Part shown: positions 44,787-53,109 of the stretch, in pieces | Position numbering within the stretch: the stretch's first letter is position 1 | Layout of the letters: each line of letters begins with the position of its first letter | From: Butyrivibrio sp. VCB2006 | GTDB lineage: Bacteria; Bacillota; Clostridia; Lachnospirales; Lachnospiraceae | Direction of reading: 5' to 3' | Assembly (NCBI RefSeq): GCF_000420945.1 | Contig: NZ_ATVX01000002.1 | Coordinates: 186,001 to 250,000, forward strand | DNA length: 64,000 nucleotides | Notes under the pieces: generated by a model | Told to the model about the DNA's origin: nothing | Databases searched by the model: none | The model's input: the letters and a program-made list of their open reading frames with translations, nothing else | Position numbers and translations under genes: made by a program

Positions 44787-45446
44787 ATGGAAGAAAAAGA
44801 TATTTTAAAACTTATCGATCACACACAGCTTCAGGCTAATGCTACATGGGAGGACATCGTTTCTCTTTGCGACGAGGCTGTTAAATATGGTACAGCTACT
44901 GTTTGTATTCCTCAGACATATCTTAAGAGAGTACACGACAAATATGGCGATAACCTTAAGCTCTGCACAGTAATCGGTTTCCCTCTTGGTTACAACTCAG
45001 CTCATTCCAAGGTTGTTGAGGCTCAGGATTCTATCGCAGACGGTGCATCTGAGATTGATACAGTAGTTAATATCAGTGATGTTAAGAACCATAGGTATGA
45101 CGAAGTTAAAAAAGAGCTTGCTATGATCAAAGAGGCTTGCGGAGACAAGCTCCTTAAGGTCATCATCGAGACCTGCTATCTTACAGAAGAAGAAAAGATT
45201 GAGCTCTGCAAGATTGTTACAGAAGTTAAGGCTGATTATATCAAGACTTCTACAGGTTTTGGCACAGCAGGTGCTACAATTGCCGACATCGAGCTTTTCA
45301 AGAAGCACATCGGTCCTGATGTTAAGATCAAGGCTGCAGGTGGTATCCGTACAATCGAGGATGCTCTTGCATATGCTGAGGCTGGTTGCAGCCGTATTGG
45401 TTCATCCAAGGTTGCTCCTCTTATCGCAGCAAAGTACAATCTGTAA
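44787..45446 (+). CDS. deoC: Deoxyribose-phosphate aldolase
   Basis: Cleaves 2-deoxyribose 5-phosphate to glyceraldehyde 3-phosphate and acetaldehyde, in salvage of DNA sugars. The 219-residue product has LIDHTQL, TVIGFPLGYN, ASEIDTVVN (Asp), DYIKTSTGFG with the Schiff-base Lys, and IKAAGGIRT with the second catalytic Lys. Full family length. The ATG at 44787, with AAGGAG 8 bases upstream, is the true start although the frame is open 22 codons earlier. It is monocistronic; other deo genes are not nearby. Confidence 0.97.
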   Translation: MEEKDILKLIDHTQLQANATWEDIVSLCDEAVKYGTATVCIPQTYLKRVHDKYGDNLKLCTVIGFPLGYNSAHSKVVEAQDSIADGASEIDTVVNISDVKNHRYDEVKKELAMIKEACGDKLLKVIIETCYLTEEEKIELCKIVTEVKADYIKTSTGFGTAGATIADIELFKKHIGPDVKIKAAGGIRTIEDALAYAEAGCSRIGSSKVAPLIAAKYNL

Positions 45447-45460
45447 TTTCTAAGTTTATT

Positions 45461-45494
45461 AAAGGGAGAAACTGCTTTTGCAATTTCTCCCTTT
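45461..45494. terminator. Terminator between deoC and the DUF1622 gene
   Basis: A perfect 11-bp stem (45461-45471 with 45484-45494, arm AAAGGGAGAAA) with T-run on the plus side and A-rich flank on the other, so it may serve both converging transcripts. Confidence 0.88.
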
Positions 45495-45510
45495 TTCTTA
45501 TCATTCTTTT

Positions 45511-45885
45511 CTATTTCTCTGGTATCTTCCCATTATTTCTTTCAGACAGTTTAGGTGCAAGGGCCTGTTTCTCATTTTTAATTTCCCAGTGAATAAGGAA
45601 TGTAAGCGCTGCTCTTAAGGTAATGATTGCTCCAAGGATTCCAAGTTCTGCCCAGTCCCTGACAACTACCGTCCTAAGCACCTCACCGCCAAGCTTAAAT
45701 TCCAGCGCTAGAGCAATTCCCTGGGCCAGCTGAAGTCTTATGGACTCATCTTTTTTTAGCCAGAAAATAAAACTCTTTATAGCCGTAAAAACAAGGATAC
45801 AGATGCCAAACAGTTCAAGTAAAAGTGTCGAAAACTCTACCACATAACGAAGTATGCTTTCCGCGCTCTGATATGCAGCTTCCAT
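45511..45885 (-). CDS. DUF1622 family membrane protein
   Basis: A 124-residue protein with about three membrane helices and the DUF1622 signatures FGICILVFTAIKSF, LAQGIALALEFKLGGEVLRT and GILGAIITLRAALTFLIHWE. The function of the family is unknown. It starts 10 bases after the MFS gene on the same strand, with AGGAGGT inside the end of that gene, so the two are an operon. Confidence 0.9.
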   Translation of the reverse strand: MEAAYQSAESILRYVVEFSTLLLELFGICILVFTAIKSFIFWLKKDESIRLQLAQGIALALEFKLGGEVLRTVVVRDWAELGILGAIITLRAALTFLIHWEIKNEKQALAPKLSERNNGKIPEK

Positions 45886-45895
45886 AAGCTACCTC

Positions 45896-47089
45896 CTACT
45901 GTTTTTCTCTCTCGTCAGCCATTTTAACAGCGCAGAAGGCTGCACAAACAGCCAGTACAAAAATAGTTGCCAAAGTTCTCATTGCTACTCTAAGTCCGAA
46001 ATTATCTCCTATAAATCCTGTAAGGGCTGTAAATACAAAGCCTCCGATTCCTGTGGCTGTAGTAATCATACCTGTGGCTGTAGCAGTCTTTTTTCCCGCA
46101 AAAAGAAGCATCATATTAAGAACACTAGGATAAATTGCTCCACTGGCAAAGCCAAGCGGAATACACATAAAGAATACTACAAGACTGCTATCCATAAATG
46201 AGAGAATAAGGGTTATGAGCGGAATTGCAATCGTTGAAATAATAAGGATGTCTTTAGCTCTTTTAGAGAAAAGGCCTACCAATACCCTGGCCGGAATCAT
46301 AACCGCCCAAAATACAGAAAGAGCATATTTTCCAAGTCCCGAATTAAGAGTACTGATAAACAAAGTATCCACAAAGAAAGAAAAGCCGTTTTCGAAACCT
46401 ACATAGATACACATGATAACGCAAAGAAGAAGTATTCCTCCAAGGAAAAACTGTTTCTTTAGATCAGCATCATTGACGTTTTTGGTCTTTTCATCATTTG
46501 CAGTCTTATATTCAGTGGTCAGAACCTCTCTGACCATATCTCCTGCTCCCATCATTCCGGCAAAACAGATAATGCTGCCTACAGCAAGCATGGTAAACAG
46601 CGTCCTCCAGGGAAGGCCTTTACTGAGATAAAAGCTGACAACGAGAGGAGCAACCAAAGCGCCTAATGCATACATTGAGGTCATAAATCCTATTTTTCTG
46701 CTGTTTGTGATTGGATAAGCATCAGCCAGGGCTGCTATGGAAATGAACTGAAGGGCACTTGTGGTAAGTCCCAGGAAGAATACACCAAAAATGAAAAGCC
46801 ACTGCGCATCAGTAAAAAGAATCAGCGTCGCAGCCACAAACTGGATTCCAAGAAGAATCTTTATACAGAAGGCTTTGCTGTTTCTGTCAGCCCAATTTCC
46901 TAATACGAGTGGCGCCAACATGGTAGCAAAAAGTTCTACCGAAGCAAAGAGCCCCATGGTTGTAACCGAAAGGTCATAGCTTTGTCCGATATTCCACAGA
47001 CTGGCCTGATAGCCTCCGGCTTCAAATCCATTGATAAAAATAATTATGAATAAAACAATCCAAAGGTAATCGAATTTCTTCTTGTCCAT
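45896..47089 (-). CDS. Major facilitator superfamily transporter
   Basis: About 397 residues and twelve membrane helices. The loop after helix 2 carries a typical MFS motif in short form (LVLGNWADRNSKAFCIK), and the two halves are separated by a cytoplasmic loop (TTEYKTANDEKTKNVND). Direction and substrate cannot be told; the sequence resembles sugar or drug MFS proteins of Clostridia. The ATG at 47089, with GAGAGGAGAG upstream, is chosen over an in-frame TTG. It is upstream of the DUF1622 gene. Confidence 0.92.
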   Translation of the reverse strand: MDKKKFDYLWIVLFIIIFINGFEAGGYQASLWNIGQSYDLSVTTMGLFASVELFATMLAPLVLGNWADRNSKAFCIKILLGIQFVAATLILFTDAQWLFIFGVFFLGLTTSALQFISIAALADAYPITNSRKIGFMTSMYALGALVAPLVVSFYLSKGLPWRTLFTMLAVGSIICFAGMMGAGDMVREVLTTEYKTANDEKTKNVNDADLKKQFFLGGILLLCVIMCIYVGFENGFSFFVDTLFISTLNSGLGKYALSVFWAVMIPARVLVGLFSKRAKDILIISTIAIPLITLILSFMDSSLVVFFMCIPLGFASGAIYPSVLNMMLLFAGKKTATATGMITTATGIGGFVFTALTGFIGDNFGLRVAMRTLATIFVLAVCAAFCAVKMADEREKQ

Positions 47090-47158
47090 AATCTCTCCTC
47101 TCAACTGTTTACCATATATTATTATAACGTATATTCGCTATCGTTTCACCAACAAAAA

Positions 47159-47186
47159 GTGCCCGCGAATAATGCATCACGGGCAC
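47159..47186 (-). terminator. Terminator after the citrate synthase gene
   Basis: A perfect 7-bp GC-rich stem (47159-47165 with 47180-47186, arm GTGCCCG), 14-base loop and five T on the minus strand, 16 bases after the stop codon. Confidence 0.78.
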
Positions 47187-47202
47187 AACAAAATCATAGT
47201 AT

Positions 47203-48576
47203 TTACTTACGATCAGACATATCGACGTAGTCTTTTCGAGGTTCGATAGCCATATAGGCCGGACGAATGATCTTACCGTTGTTGGCAAGCTCCTCCATAC
47301 GGTGAGCGCTCCAGCCAACGATTCTGGCAATGGCAAATATAGTAGGATAAAGTTCCTCGGGAAGCTCAAGCATTCTGTATACAAAGCCTGAGTAAAAGTC
47401 CACATTGGCACTTACACCTTTGTACATGGTGCGTTCCCCTGCAATCAGCTCAGGAGCTATTCTCTCAACCATCTCATATAGAGCCAGCTCATCTTCCCTG
47501 CCCTTTTCAGCTGCAAGCTTTTCCACAAAGCTCTTTAAGATAACAGCTCTTGGATCAGACTTGGAGTAAATAGCATGACCTATGCCGTATATAAGGCCTG
47601 CCCCGTCAAAGGCTTCCTTGTTAAGGATCTTGTCCAGGTAAGCTCTTACCTCATCTTCATCCTTCCAATTCTTGACATTGGCCTCGATATCATCAAACAT
47701 ATGAACAACCTTAATGTTTGCTCCGCCATGTCTTGGTCCCTTAAGGGATCCAATCGCAGCAGCAATTACAGAGTAGGTATCTGTAAGAGATGAGCTTACA
47801 ACATGGGTTGTAAAGGATGAATTGTTACCACCGCCATGCTCCATATGAAGCACAAGGCAGATATCAAGAAGCTTAGCCTCAAGCTCAGTATACTTACTGT
47901 CAGGACGCAGCAGATAAAGAATTGTTTCTGCCGTAGATAATTCCTCCATCGGCGGATGAATAATAAGCGAATTTCCCTCATGATAATGGTTGTAAGCATG
48001 ATATCCGTAAATAGATAAAAGAGGGAACATACTGATAAGCTGAAGTGACTGCCTAAGTACATTTGGAAGTGATACGTCATCCGCATGATCGTCGTAGGCG
48101 TACAAGGTAAGAACACTTCTTGCCAATGTGTTCATCATATCTCTACTTGGAGCTTTCATGATTACATCACGGACAAAGCTGGGCGGAAGACTCTTGTAGA
48201 TTCCAAGAAGCTTTTCGAACTCGAACAGCTCTTTTCCCGTAGGCAGCTTGTCAAAAAGAAGAAGATACACACACTCCTCAAAAGCAAATCTATTCTCTCT
48301 TACCGCAGCATCAATAAGCTGATGAACATCATAGCCTCTAAAATAGATTTCACCATCAGCAGGTACTTCTTTTCCATCAATATTCTTTTTGGCAATAATT
48401 TCTGAAATTCTGGTAAGTCCTGTAAGAACACCCTTACCATTTAGATCACGAAGACCTCTTTTGACATCGTATTTAACAAAAAGATCATTTTCAATAAGAT
48501 CAGCTTCTTTGGAAAGCTTTGATAGTTCAACAATTTCCGGTGTGTTTTCCGAGTAATAACCCTTGCCTAAATCCAT
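47203..48576 (-). CDS. Citrate synthase
   Basis: Condenses oxaloacetate and acetyl-CoA to citrate, the entry to the oxidative branch toward 2-oxoglutarate and glutamate. The 457-residue product has GEIYFRGYDVHQLI, LHMEHGGGNNSSFTTHVV (catalytic His), SLKGPRHGGANIKVVHM and IYGIGHAIYSKSDPRA (second His), as in the long citrate synthases of Clostridia. Start ATG at 48576, with AGGAGG overlapping an in-frame GTG upstream. It is last in a group thrC - 113-residue protein - citrate synthase. Confidence 0.96.
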   Translation of the reverse strand: MDLGKGYYSENTPEIVELSKLSKEADLIENDLFVKYDVKRGLRDLNGKGVLTGLTRISEIIAKKNIDGKEVPADGEIYFRGYDVHQLIDAAVRENRFAFEECVYLLLFDKLPTGKELFEFEKLLGIYKSLPPSFVRDVIMKAPSRDMMNTLARSVLTLYAYDDHADDVSLPNVLRQSLQLISMFPLLSIYGYHAYNHYHEGNSLIIHPPMEELSTAETILYLLRPDSKYTELEAKLLDICLVLHMEHGGGNNSSFTTHVVSSSLTDTYSVIAAAIGSLKGPRHGGANIKVVHMFDDIEANVKNWKDEDEVRAYLDKILNKEAFDGAGLIYGIGHAIYSKSDPRAVILKSFVEKLAAEKGREDELALYEMVERIAPELIAGERTMYKGVSANVDFYSGFVYRMLELPEELYPTIFAIARIVGWSAHRMEELANNGKIIRPAYMAIEPRKDYVDMSDRK

Positions 48577-48604
48577 ACGCACCTCCTATATTAAACATTT
48601 CAGA

Positions 48605-48946
48605 TCAGTAGAATTTTCTTTTTCCCTTATCAATGATGAGATTACCTATAATCAGCACCACCAAGGCTATTGCATATATTATAACATGAACATCCCCTCT
48701 TCCGATAAGGTCGAGAAAGATTCCTATAACTCCAAGAAGAGTAAGTGCAAGACCCTGAGCCACATGGCGGGGATATGCATACTTCTTGAAGCCCTCTCTG
48801 TCTTTCATTCCCTGAACATTAACGTCGGCAGGAACAATTACGCCAACTTTGATTTTGTCAGCAATCTTCATCTGAACAGCGTAGTACATAATGTACACGC
48901 CGCCGATGATAATCGCCAGATCAAATATATTATTAAATGTATCCAT
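48605..48946 (-). CDS. Small membrane protein, 113 residues
   Basis: Three hydrophobic segments (IFDLAIIIGGVYIMYYAVQ; VAQGLALTLLGVIGIFLDLIG; VHVIIYAIALVVLIIGNLI) with a short charged loop KDREGFKKYAYPRH between the first two. No family is recognised with confidence. It lies 28 bases upstream of the citrate synthase gene and 67 bases downstream of thrC, same strand, so co-transcription is likely. The ribosome site is weak. Confidence 0.8.
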   Translation of the reverse strand: MDTFNNIFDLAIIIGGVYIMYYAVQMKIADKIKVGVIVPADVNVQGMKDREGFKKYAYPRHVAQGLALTLLGVIGIFLDLIGRGDVHVIIYAIALVVLIIGNLIIDKGKRKFY

Positions 48947-49013
48947 ATTCGAATAATCCTGTAATTCTTGTTATTTCTGATATTTATAATATGTCTTTTG
49001 CGCAATACTCACA

Positions 49014-50507
49014 TTACTTGGATAAAAAATCCATAACAGCCTGCTGCATATCATCCTTGGCAACAACTGTCTTGTGTCTGATCTCTGCAGTTCTGATAGA
49101 TGTTACAGCCTCTGGAATCTCAACACCTGAAACAACTGAAAGCTCATCTGCAAGAGCAAAATCGTCCTTGCTCTCATCGCCCTTACCAAGAGCATTCATA
49201 ACGCTTCTTGTAAATTTGAATGGGCTTGCGGTAGATGCAATAACTGTAACGGTCTTGTCACAGGTCTGCTCTACGTATTTGCTGTAAACTGCACTGGCAA
49301 CAGCTGTATGTGTATCCATAAGGTATCCTGTCTTATCAAATACCTTTTTGATAGTAGCAAAGGTCTCTTCCTCTGTTGCAAATCCTCCAAAGAAGTCAAC
49401 GAGTTTAGCTCTCATCTCATCAGTTATCTCATACTTACCTGTCTGAGTGAGCTGAGACATGAATGCTGCATCTTTTTCTGCGTTGTCGCCTGCAATGTGA
49501 TAGATAAGTCTCTCAAGGTTGCTTGAAATAAGAATATCCATTGAAGGTGATGATGTAAGCACAAAGTCACGGTTTCTGTCATATTCACCGGTCTGGAAGA
49601 AATCAAACAAAACCTTATTTGAATTTGATGCGCAAACAAGCTTTGCAATAGGCACTCCCATATTCTTGGCATAGTATGCAGCAAGGATATTACCAAAGTT
49701 ACCTGTAGGAACTACTACGTTGATGGAATCTCCGTCAGCAATTCTGCCCTCCTTAAGGAGTTTGGCATATGAATATACGTAGTAAACAATCTGTGGAACA
49801 AGTCTCCCGATATTGATCGAGTTTGCTGATGAGAACTGGAAGCCCTTGGCATCAAGCTCTTTCGCAAGTTCTTTATCAGTAAAGATTTTCTTAACGCCGG
49901 TCTGGGCATCATCGAAGTTTCCTTCAATTCCGATTACGCAGGTATTGTCACCCTTCTGAGTAACCATCTGCTGTTCCTGAATAGGGCTAACACCATGTTT
50001 AGGGTAAAAGACAATGATTCTTGTGCCGGGAACATCTGCAAATCCTGCAAGAGCTGCTTTACCTGTATCTCCGCTAGTTGCTGTGAGAATAACAATCTCA
50101 TTCTTTACATTATTCTTTTTGGCTGCAGTAGTCATAAGATATGGCAAAATTGAAAGTGCCATGTCCTTGAAAGCAATTGTTGCTCCGTGATAAAGTTCAA
50201 GATAAAATGCACCGTCAGCCTCGGAAATCGGAGCAATCTCCTCTGTGTCGAACTTGGAATCATAAGCATGCTCGATACAGTATCTAAGTTCTTCCTCAGT
50301 ATAATCTGTCAAAAGAAGCTTCATTACCTCAAAGGCGGTCTCCTTATAGTCAAGCTGCGCGATCTCGCTGAGAGTCTTTTCCAAATGTGGAATATGATCA
50401 GGGACATATAATCCTCCGTCGGGAGCAAGTCCTCTTAAAATTGCTTCAGATGCCTTGATCTGCCCCAAAGCGCCTCTAGTGCTACTGTACAAAACTTCCT
50501 TTGCCAT
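49014..50507 (-). CDS. thrC: Threonine synthase
   Basis: PLP enzyme that turns O-phosphohomoserine into threonine. The 497-residue product is the long form: MAKEVLYSSTRGALGQIKA, ELYHGATIAFKDMALSILP with the PLP lysine, LTATSGDTGKAALAGF with the phosphate loop, and VPTGNFGNILAAYYAK. The start is the ATG at 50507, with GAGGAG 8 bases upstream; the frame is open 46 codons earlier but that stretch is not ThrC-like. Threonine and citrate (for glutamate) synthesis genes follow one another here, so coordinated amino-acid supply is possible. Confidence 0.97.
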   Translation of the reverse strand: MAKEVLYSSTRGALGQIKASEAILRGLAPDGGLYVPDHIPHLEKTLSEIAQLDYKETAFEVMKLLLTDYTEEELRYCIEHAYDSKFDTEEIAPISEADGAFYLELYHGATIAFKDMALSILPYLMTTAAKKNNVKNEIVILTATSGDTGKAALAGFADVPGTRIIVFYPKHGVSPIQEQQMVTQKGDNTCVIGIEGNFDDAQTGVKKIFTDKELAKELDAKGFQFSSANSINIGRLVPQIVYYVYSYAKLLKEGRIADGDSINVVVPTGNFGNILAAYYAKNMGVPIAKLVCASNSNKVLFDFFQTGEYDRNRDFVLTSSPSMDILISSNLERLIYHIAGDNAEKDAAFMSQLTQTGKYEITDEMRAKLVDFFGGFATEEETFATIKKVFDKTGYLMDTHTAVASAVYSKYVEQTCDKTVTVIASTASPFKFTRSVMNALGKGDESKDDFALADELSVVSGVEIPEAVTSIRTAEIRHKTVVAKDDMQQAVMDFLSK

Positions 50508-50728
50508 TGCGTTCACTCCTCTTTTGTTGTTAAAATAGTAATATATTATCGATATAGTGTAATTGCAAAAAATTCGGAAATAAAAGCGATGAATATCTCT
50601 TTGAGTACACAGTATACCATAATACCGGCTGATATATCTACACAATATTTTAGCACTTTGAATTATTAAAGTTATTACATTTTGACAAAGTGTATTTCCT
50701 GGTATAGCTCTTTTAATAGGAGGCTGAT

Positions 50729-51565
50729 TTGAAACCTAAGAAAAAAGCGGTGGGTGTATATATAACAACCTTAAAAGACGGAACGCCTTCTTTCAGAGCG
50801 TCTATTACCCATGGCGGCAAACATATTTCTCTGGGCTCTTTTGACAGCGAAAAAGAAGCTGCCGCTGTGTATAAGGAAGCTTCTAAAATTCTAAATAGTC
50901 CTAAGATTACAATTGCCTCTTATCAATCCCTTACAGCAAACAATAAAATGAATCACATTCCCTATGAAAAGTTTGTAAGTCTCATAAATTACAGAGATAA
51001 GGGGATGTACATTCCAACTCCTATATATCTTGAAAAGAACTATTTTACCTATCATCTTGCTCCTGACTACGCATTAAAATTCGATATTGAGGATCTCTTT
51101 TACTACTCTTCTCACAAGATCATGAAAAGAGGCTCCCATCTGTTTGTAGCAGACTACGGAAGCCAGCTTTCTGTTCTGCAGCGCTATGGAATCCAGAGTT
51201 ATGCCGTTGAAGGAAGAGACTATCAGTTCGCCAACGATGATCCCACAGATTTCAGATATGAAAATATCATTATCCTCAACAGATACCGAGGCGTCAGACA
51301 GTTTGCAGAAAAAGGCTTTATCAGATACAAGGCTGTGATACATGTTCGAAGTAATCACGTTATCGGCAAGTACAACACCGAGGCAGAAGCTGCCATTGCC
51401 TACAACAAGGCCATAGATATTCTGACAAGAAATGGGGTAAAGAAAAACTTCCAGCCAAACTTTGTTGAGGATCTTTCTCCTTCCCAATATGCAGATATAT
51501 ACATGAAGCTTAAAATTTCTCCGAAGATTGAAAGAGTAAAAAACTTGCAAGGACCAAATACTTGA
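50729..51565 (+). CDS. Tandem AP2-like DNA-binding protein with degenerate HNH-like core
   Basis: A 278-residue protein with two AP2-type modules: GVYITTLKDGTPSFRASITH followed by LGSFDSEKEAAAVYKEA (about 8-55), and GVRQFAEKGFIRYKAVIHV followed by IGKYNTEAEAAIAYNKA (about 190-236). Between them, ALKFDIEDLFYY, LQRYGI and DYQFANDDPTDFRYENIIIL follow the layout of AP2-linked HNH homing endonucleases, but the HNH histidines read Gln and Tyr. Nuclease activity is therefore unlikely and sequence-specific DNA binding is likely. Translation starts at TTG (50729), with AGGAGG 5 bases upstream. It lies 105 bases before the MATE gene on the same strand and might regulate it; that is speculation. Confidence 0.75.
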   Translation: MKPKKKAVGVYITTLKDGTPSFRASITHGGKHISLGSFDSEKEAAAVYKEASKILNSPKITIASYQSLTANNKMNHIPYEKFVSLINYRDKGMYIPTPIYLEKNYFTYHLAPDYALKFDIEDLFYYSSHKIMKRGSHLFVADYGSQLSVLQRYGIQSYAVEGRDYQFANDDPTDFRYENIIILNRYRGVRQFAEKGFIRYKAVIHVRSNHVIGKYNTEAEAAIAYNKAIDILTRNGVKKNFQPNFVEDLSPSQYADIYMKLKISPKIERVKNLQGPNT

Positions 51566-51670
51566 TGTACGATATAGTCCGAAATAAATTGAGAACAATC
51601 TAAATTTCGTAAGTGTTCTGTTTCTAATCCGAATATCAAAGTAATTCTTACGATAATATTAGGAGATAAA

Positions 51671-53038
51671 ATGGCTAACCCTATGTCCCAGAAATACGCC
51701 AAGGATATGACTGTCGGTGATCCCACCAAGCTCATCCTTGCTTTCATGTTTCCCATGATGATGGGAAATATATTTCAGCAGTTTTATAACATCGTTGATA
51801 CAATTATCGCAGGAAGATTTATTGACGCCAGAGCTCTTGCGGCAGTTGGCTCCACAGGACATATAACCAATCTGTTCTTTGCTCTCGGAAATGGTCTGGC
51901 AACCGGTATCGGAATTGTTGTATCCCAGTTTTTTGGCGCAGGCAATATGAAGGGTGTTAAAAAAGTAATAACTAATGCCCTTGTCATGGTAAGTGCTACT
52001 TCCTTATTTGTTGGTCTTCTTGGTTTTATCTTCTCAAGGCCTGTTCTTACTTATGTAATGAAGACACCGGAAGATATCCTTGAAAACGCCATTGCCTATA
52101 TGTCAATCACATGTATAGGCTTTATAGGCACAGCTCTCTACAACACCATTTCATATATTATGAGAGGAATAGGCGACTCTAAAACACCTCTCTATTTTCT
52201 TATAGTATCCAGTTTTTTAAATGTAGCCATGGACCTTGTCTTTGTAATCGCATTCGGCATGGGAGTTGCCGGACTTGCCATTGCTACAATCACAGCACAG
52301 GCCCTTTCCGCAGCATGCTCGATAATATATGCATTCCTTAGAAATCCTGTCTTCAAGATTGATAAGTCTGACTGGAAAATGGATAAACAGATTATTGCCA
52401 AGTGCTACACCATCGGCGGATCAATGGCCCTCCAGAGCGGCCTTGTTGCTCTTTCTTTCGTTATCCTTCAGCGAGTTATCAATTCCTTTGACTCCGTTGT
52501 TGTGGCAGCATTTACCACCACAAGTAAGATTGAAAACCTTGTAAACATGCAGTTTAAAGCTCTTCAGGATTCTCTTTCAACCTTTACCGGACAGAACATA
52601 GGTGCCAGAAAAGGTGACAGAGTACGAAAAGGCTTTAATAACGGCGCAAGAATGATGATCATCTACGCCATTGCAATGATAATTGTTATGGGACTTTTCG
52701 GAGACGTTTTAGTCAAGATATTCATAGACAGTTCTGAAACTGAGATTATAGCATACGGTTCCAAGGCGATGCGTATTTTATCTTACTTCTACCTGCCTCT
52801 TGGAATGATTTATGTTTGTCGCGGCATATTAAATGGTGCAGGCGATGCCAAGTTCCCAGCAATTTCCGGAGCTTCTGAGATGATCGGACGTATCGTTTTC
52901 CCGGCACTTCTGTGCTCTATTCCTTTCATTGGAGCATGGGGACTTTGGATTGCAACAGGCATCACCTGGACCATTGTTGGTGTCACCGCATTCGTGCGCT
53001 TCAACATGAAAGACTGGAGAAAAGGGCTCGATATATAA
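51671..53038 (+). CDS. MATE family multidrug/cation efflux pump
   Basis: Na+ or H+ driven exporter with twelve membrane helices in two similar halves: LAFMFPMMMGNIFQQFYNIVD, GNGLATGIGIVVSQFFGA and ISYIMRGIGDSKTPLYF in the first half, and TTTSKIENLVNMQFKALQDSLSTF, GQNIGARKGDRVRKG and GILNGAGDAKFPAISG in the second. Full family length (455). AGGAG lies 6 bases before the ATG. It ends inside its own terminator. Substrate unknown. Confidence 0.95.
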   Translation: MANPMSQKYAKDMTVGDPTKLILAFMFPMMMGNIFQQFYNIVDTIIAGRFIDARALAAVGSTGHITNLFFALGNGLATGIGIVVSQFFGAGNMKGVKKVITNALVMVSATSLFVGLLGFIFSRPVLTYVMKTPEDILENAIAYMSITCIGFIGTALYNTISYIMRGIGDSKTPLYFLIVSSFLNVAMDLVFVIAFGMGVAGLAIATITAQALSAACSIIYAFLRNPVFKIDKSDWKMDKQIIAKCYTIGGSMALQSGLVALSFVILQRVINSFDSVVVAAFTTTSKIENLVNMQFKALQDSLSTFTGQNIGARKGDRVRKGFNNGARMMIIYAIAMIIVMGLFGDVLVKIFIDSSETEIIAYGSKAMRILSYFYLPLGMIYVCRGILNGAGDAKFPAISGASEMIGRIVFPALLCSIPFIGAWGLWIATGITWTIVGVTAFVRFNMKDWRKGLDI

Positions 53039-53050
53039 ATCGAGTCCTTT
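53021..53050 (+). terminator. Terminator overlapping the end of the MATE gene
   Basis: Arms AAAGGGCTCGAT (53021-53032) and ATCGAGTCCTTT (53039-53050) pair with a wobble, around a 6-base loop, then ATTTTTT on the plus strand. The stop codon at 53036-53038 is in the loop. Confidence 0.82.
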
Positions 53051-53109
53051 ATTTTTTCGATTAACTCACTCCAAATATGCTTCTATCATCTGTTTACCAC
53101 TAATAACCA

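Noticed and set aside
51074..51598. Minus-strand frame of 174 codons
   Set aside because: Antisense to the AP2-like gene, which has a strong ribosome site and recognisable modules.
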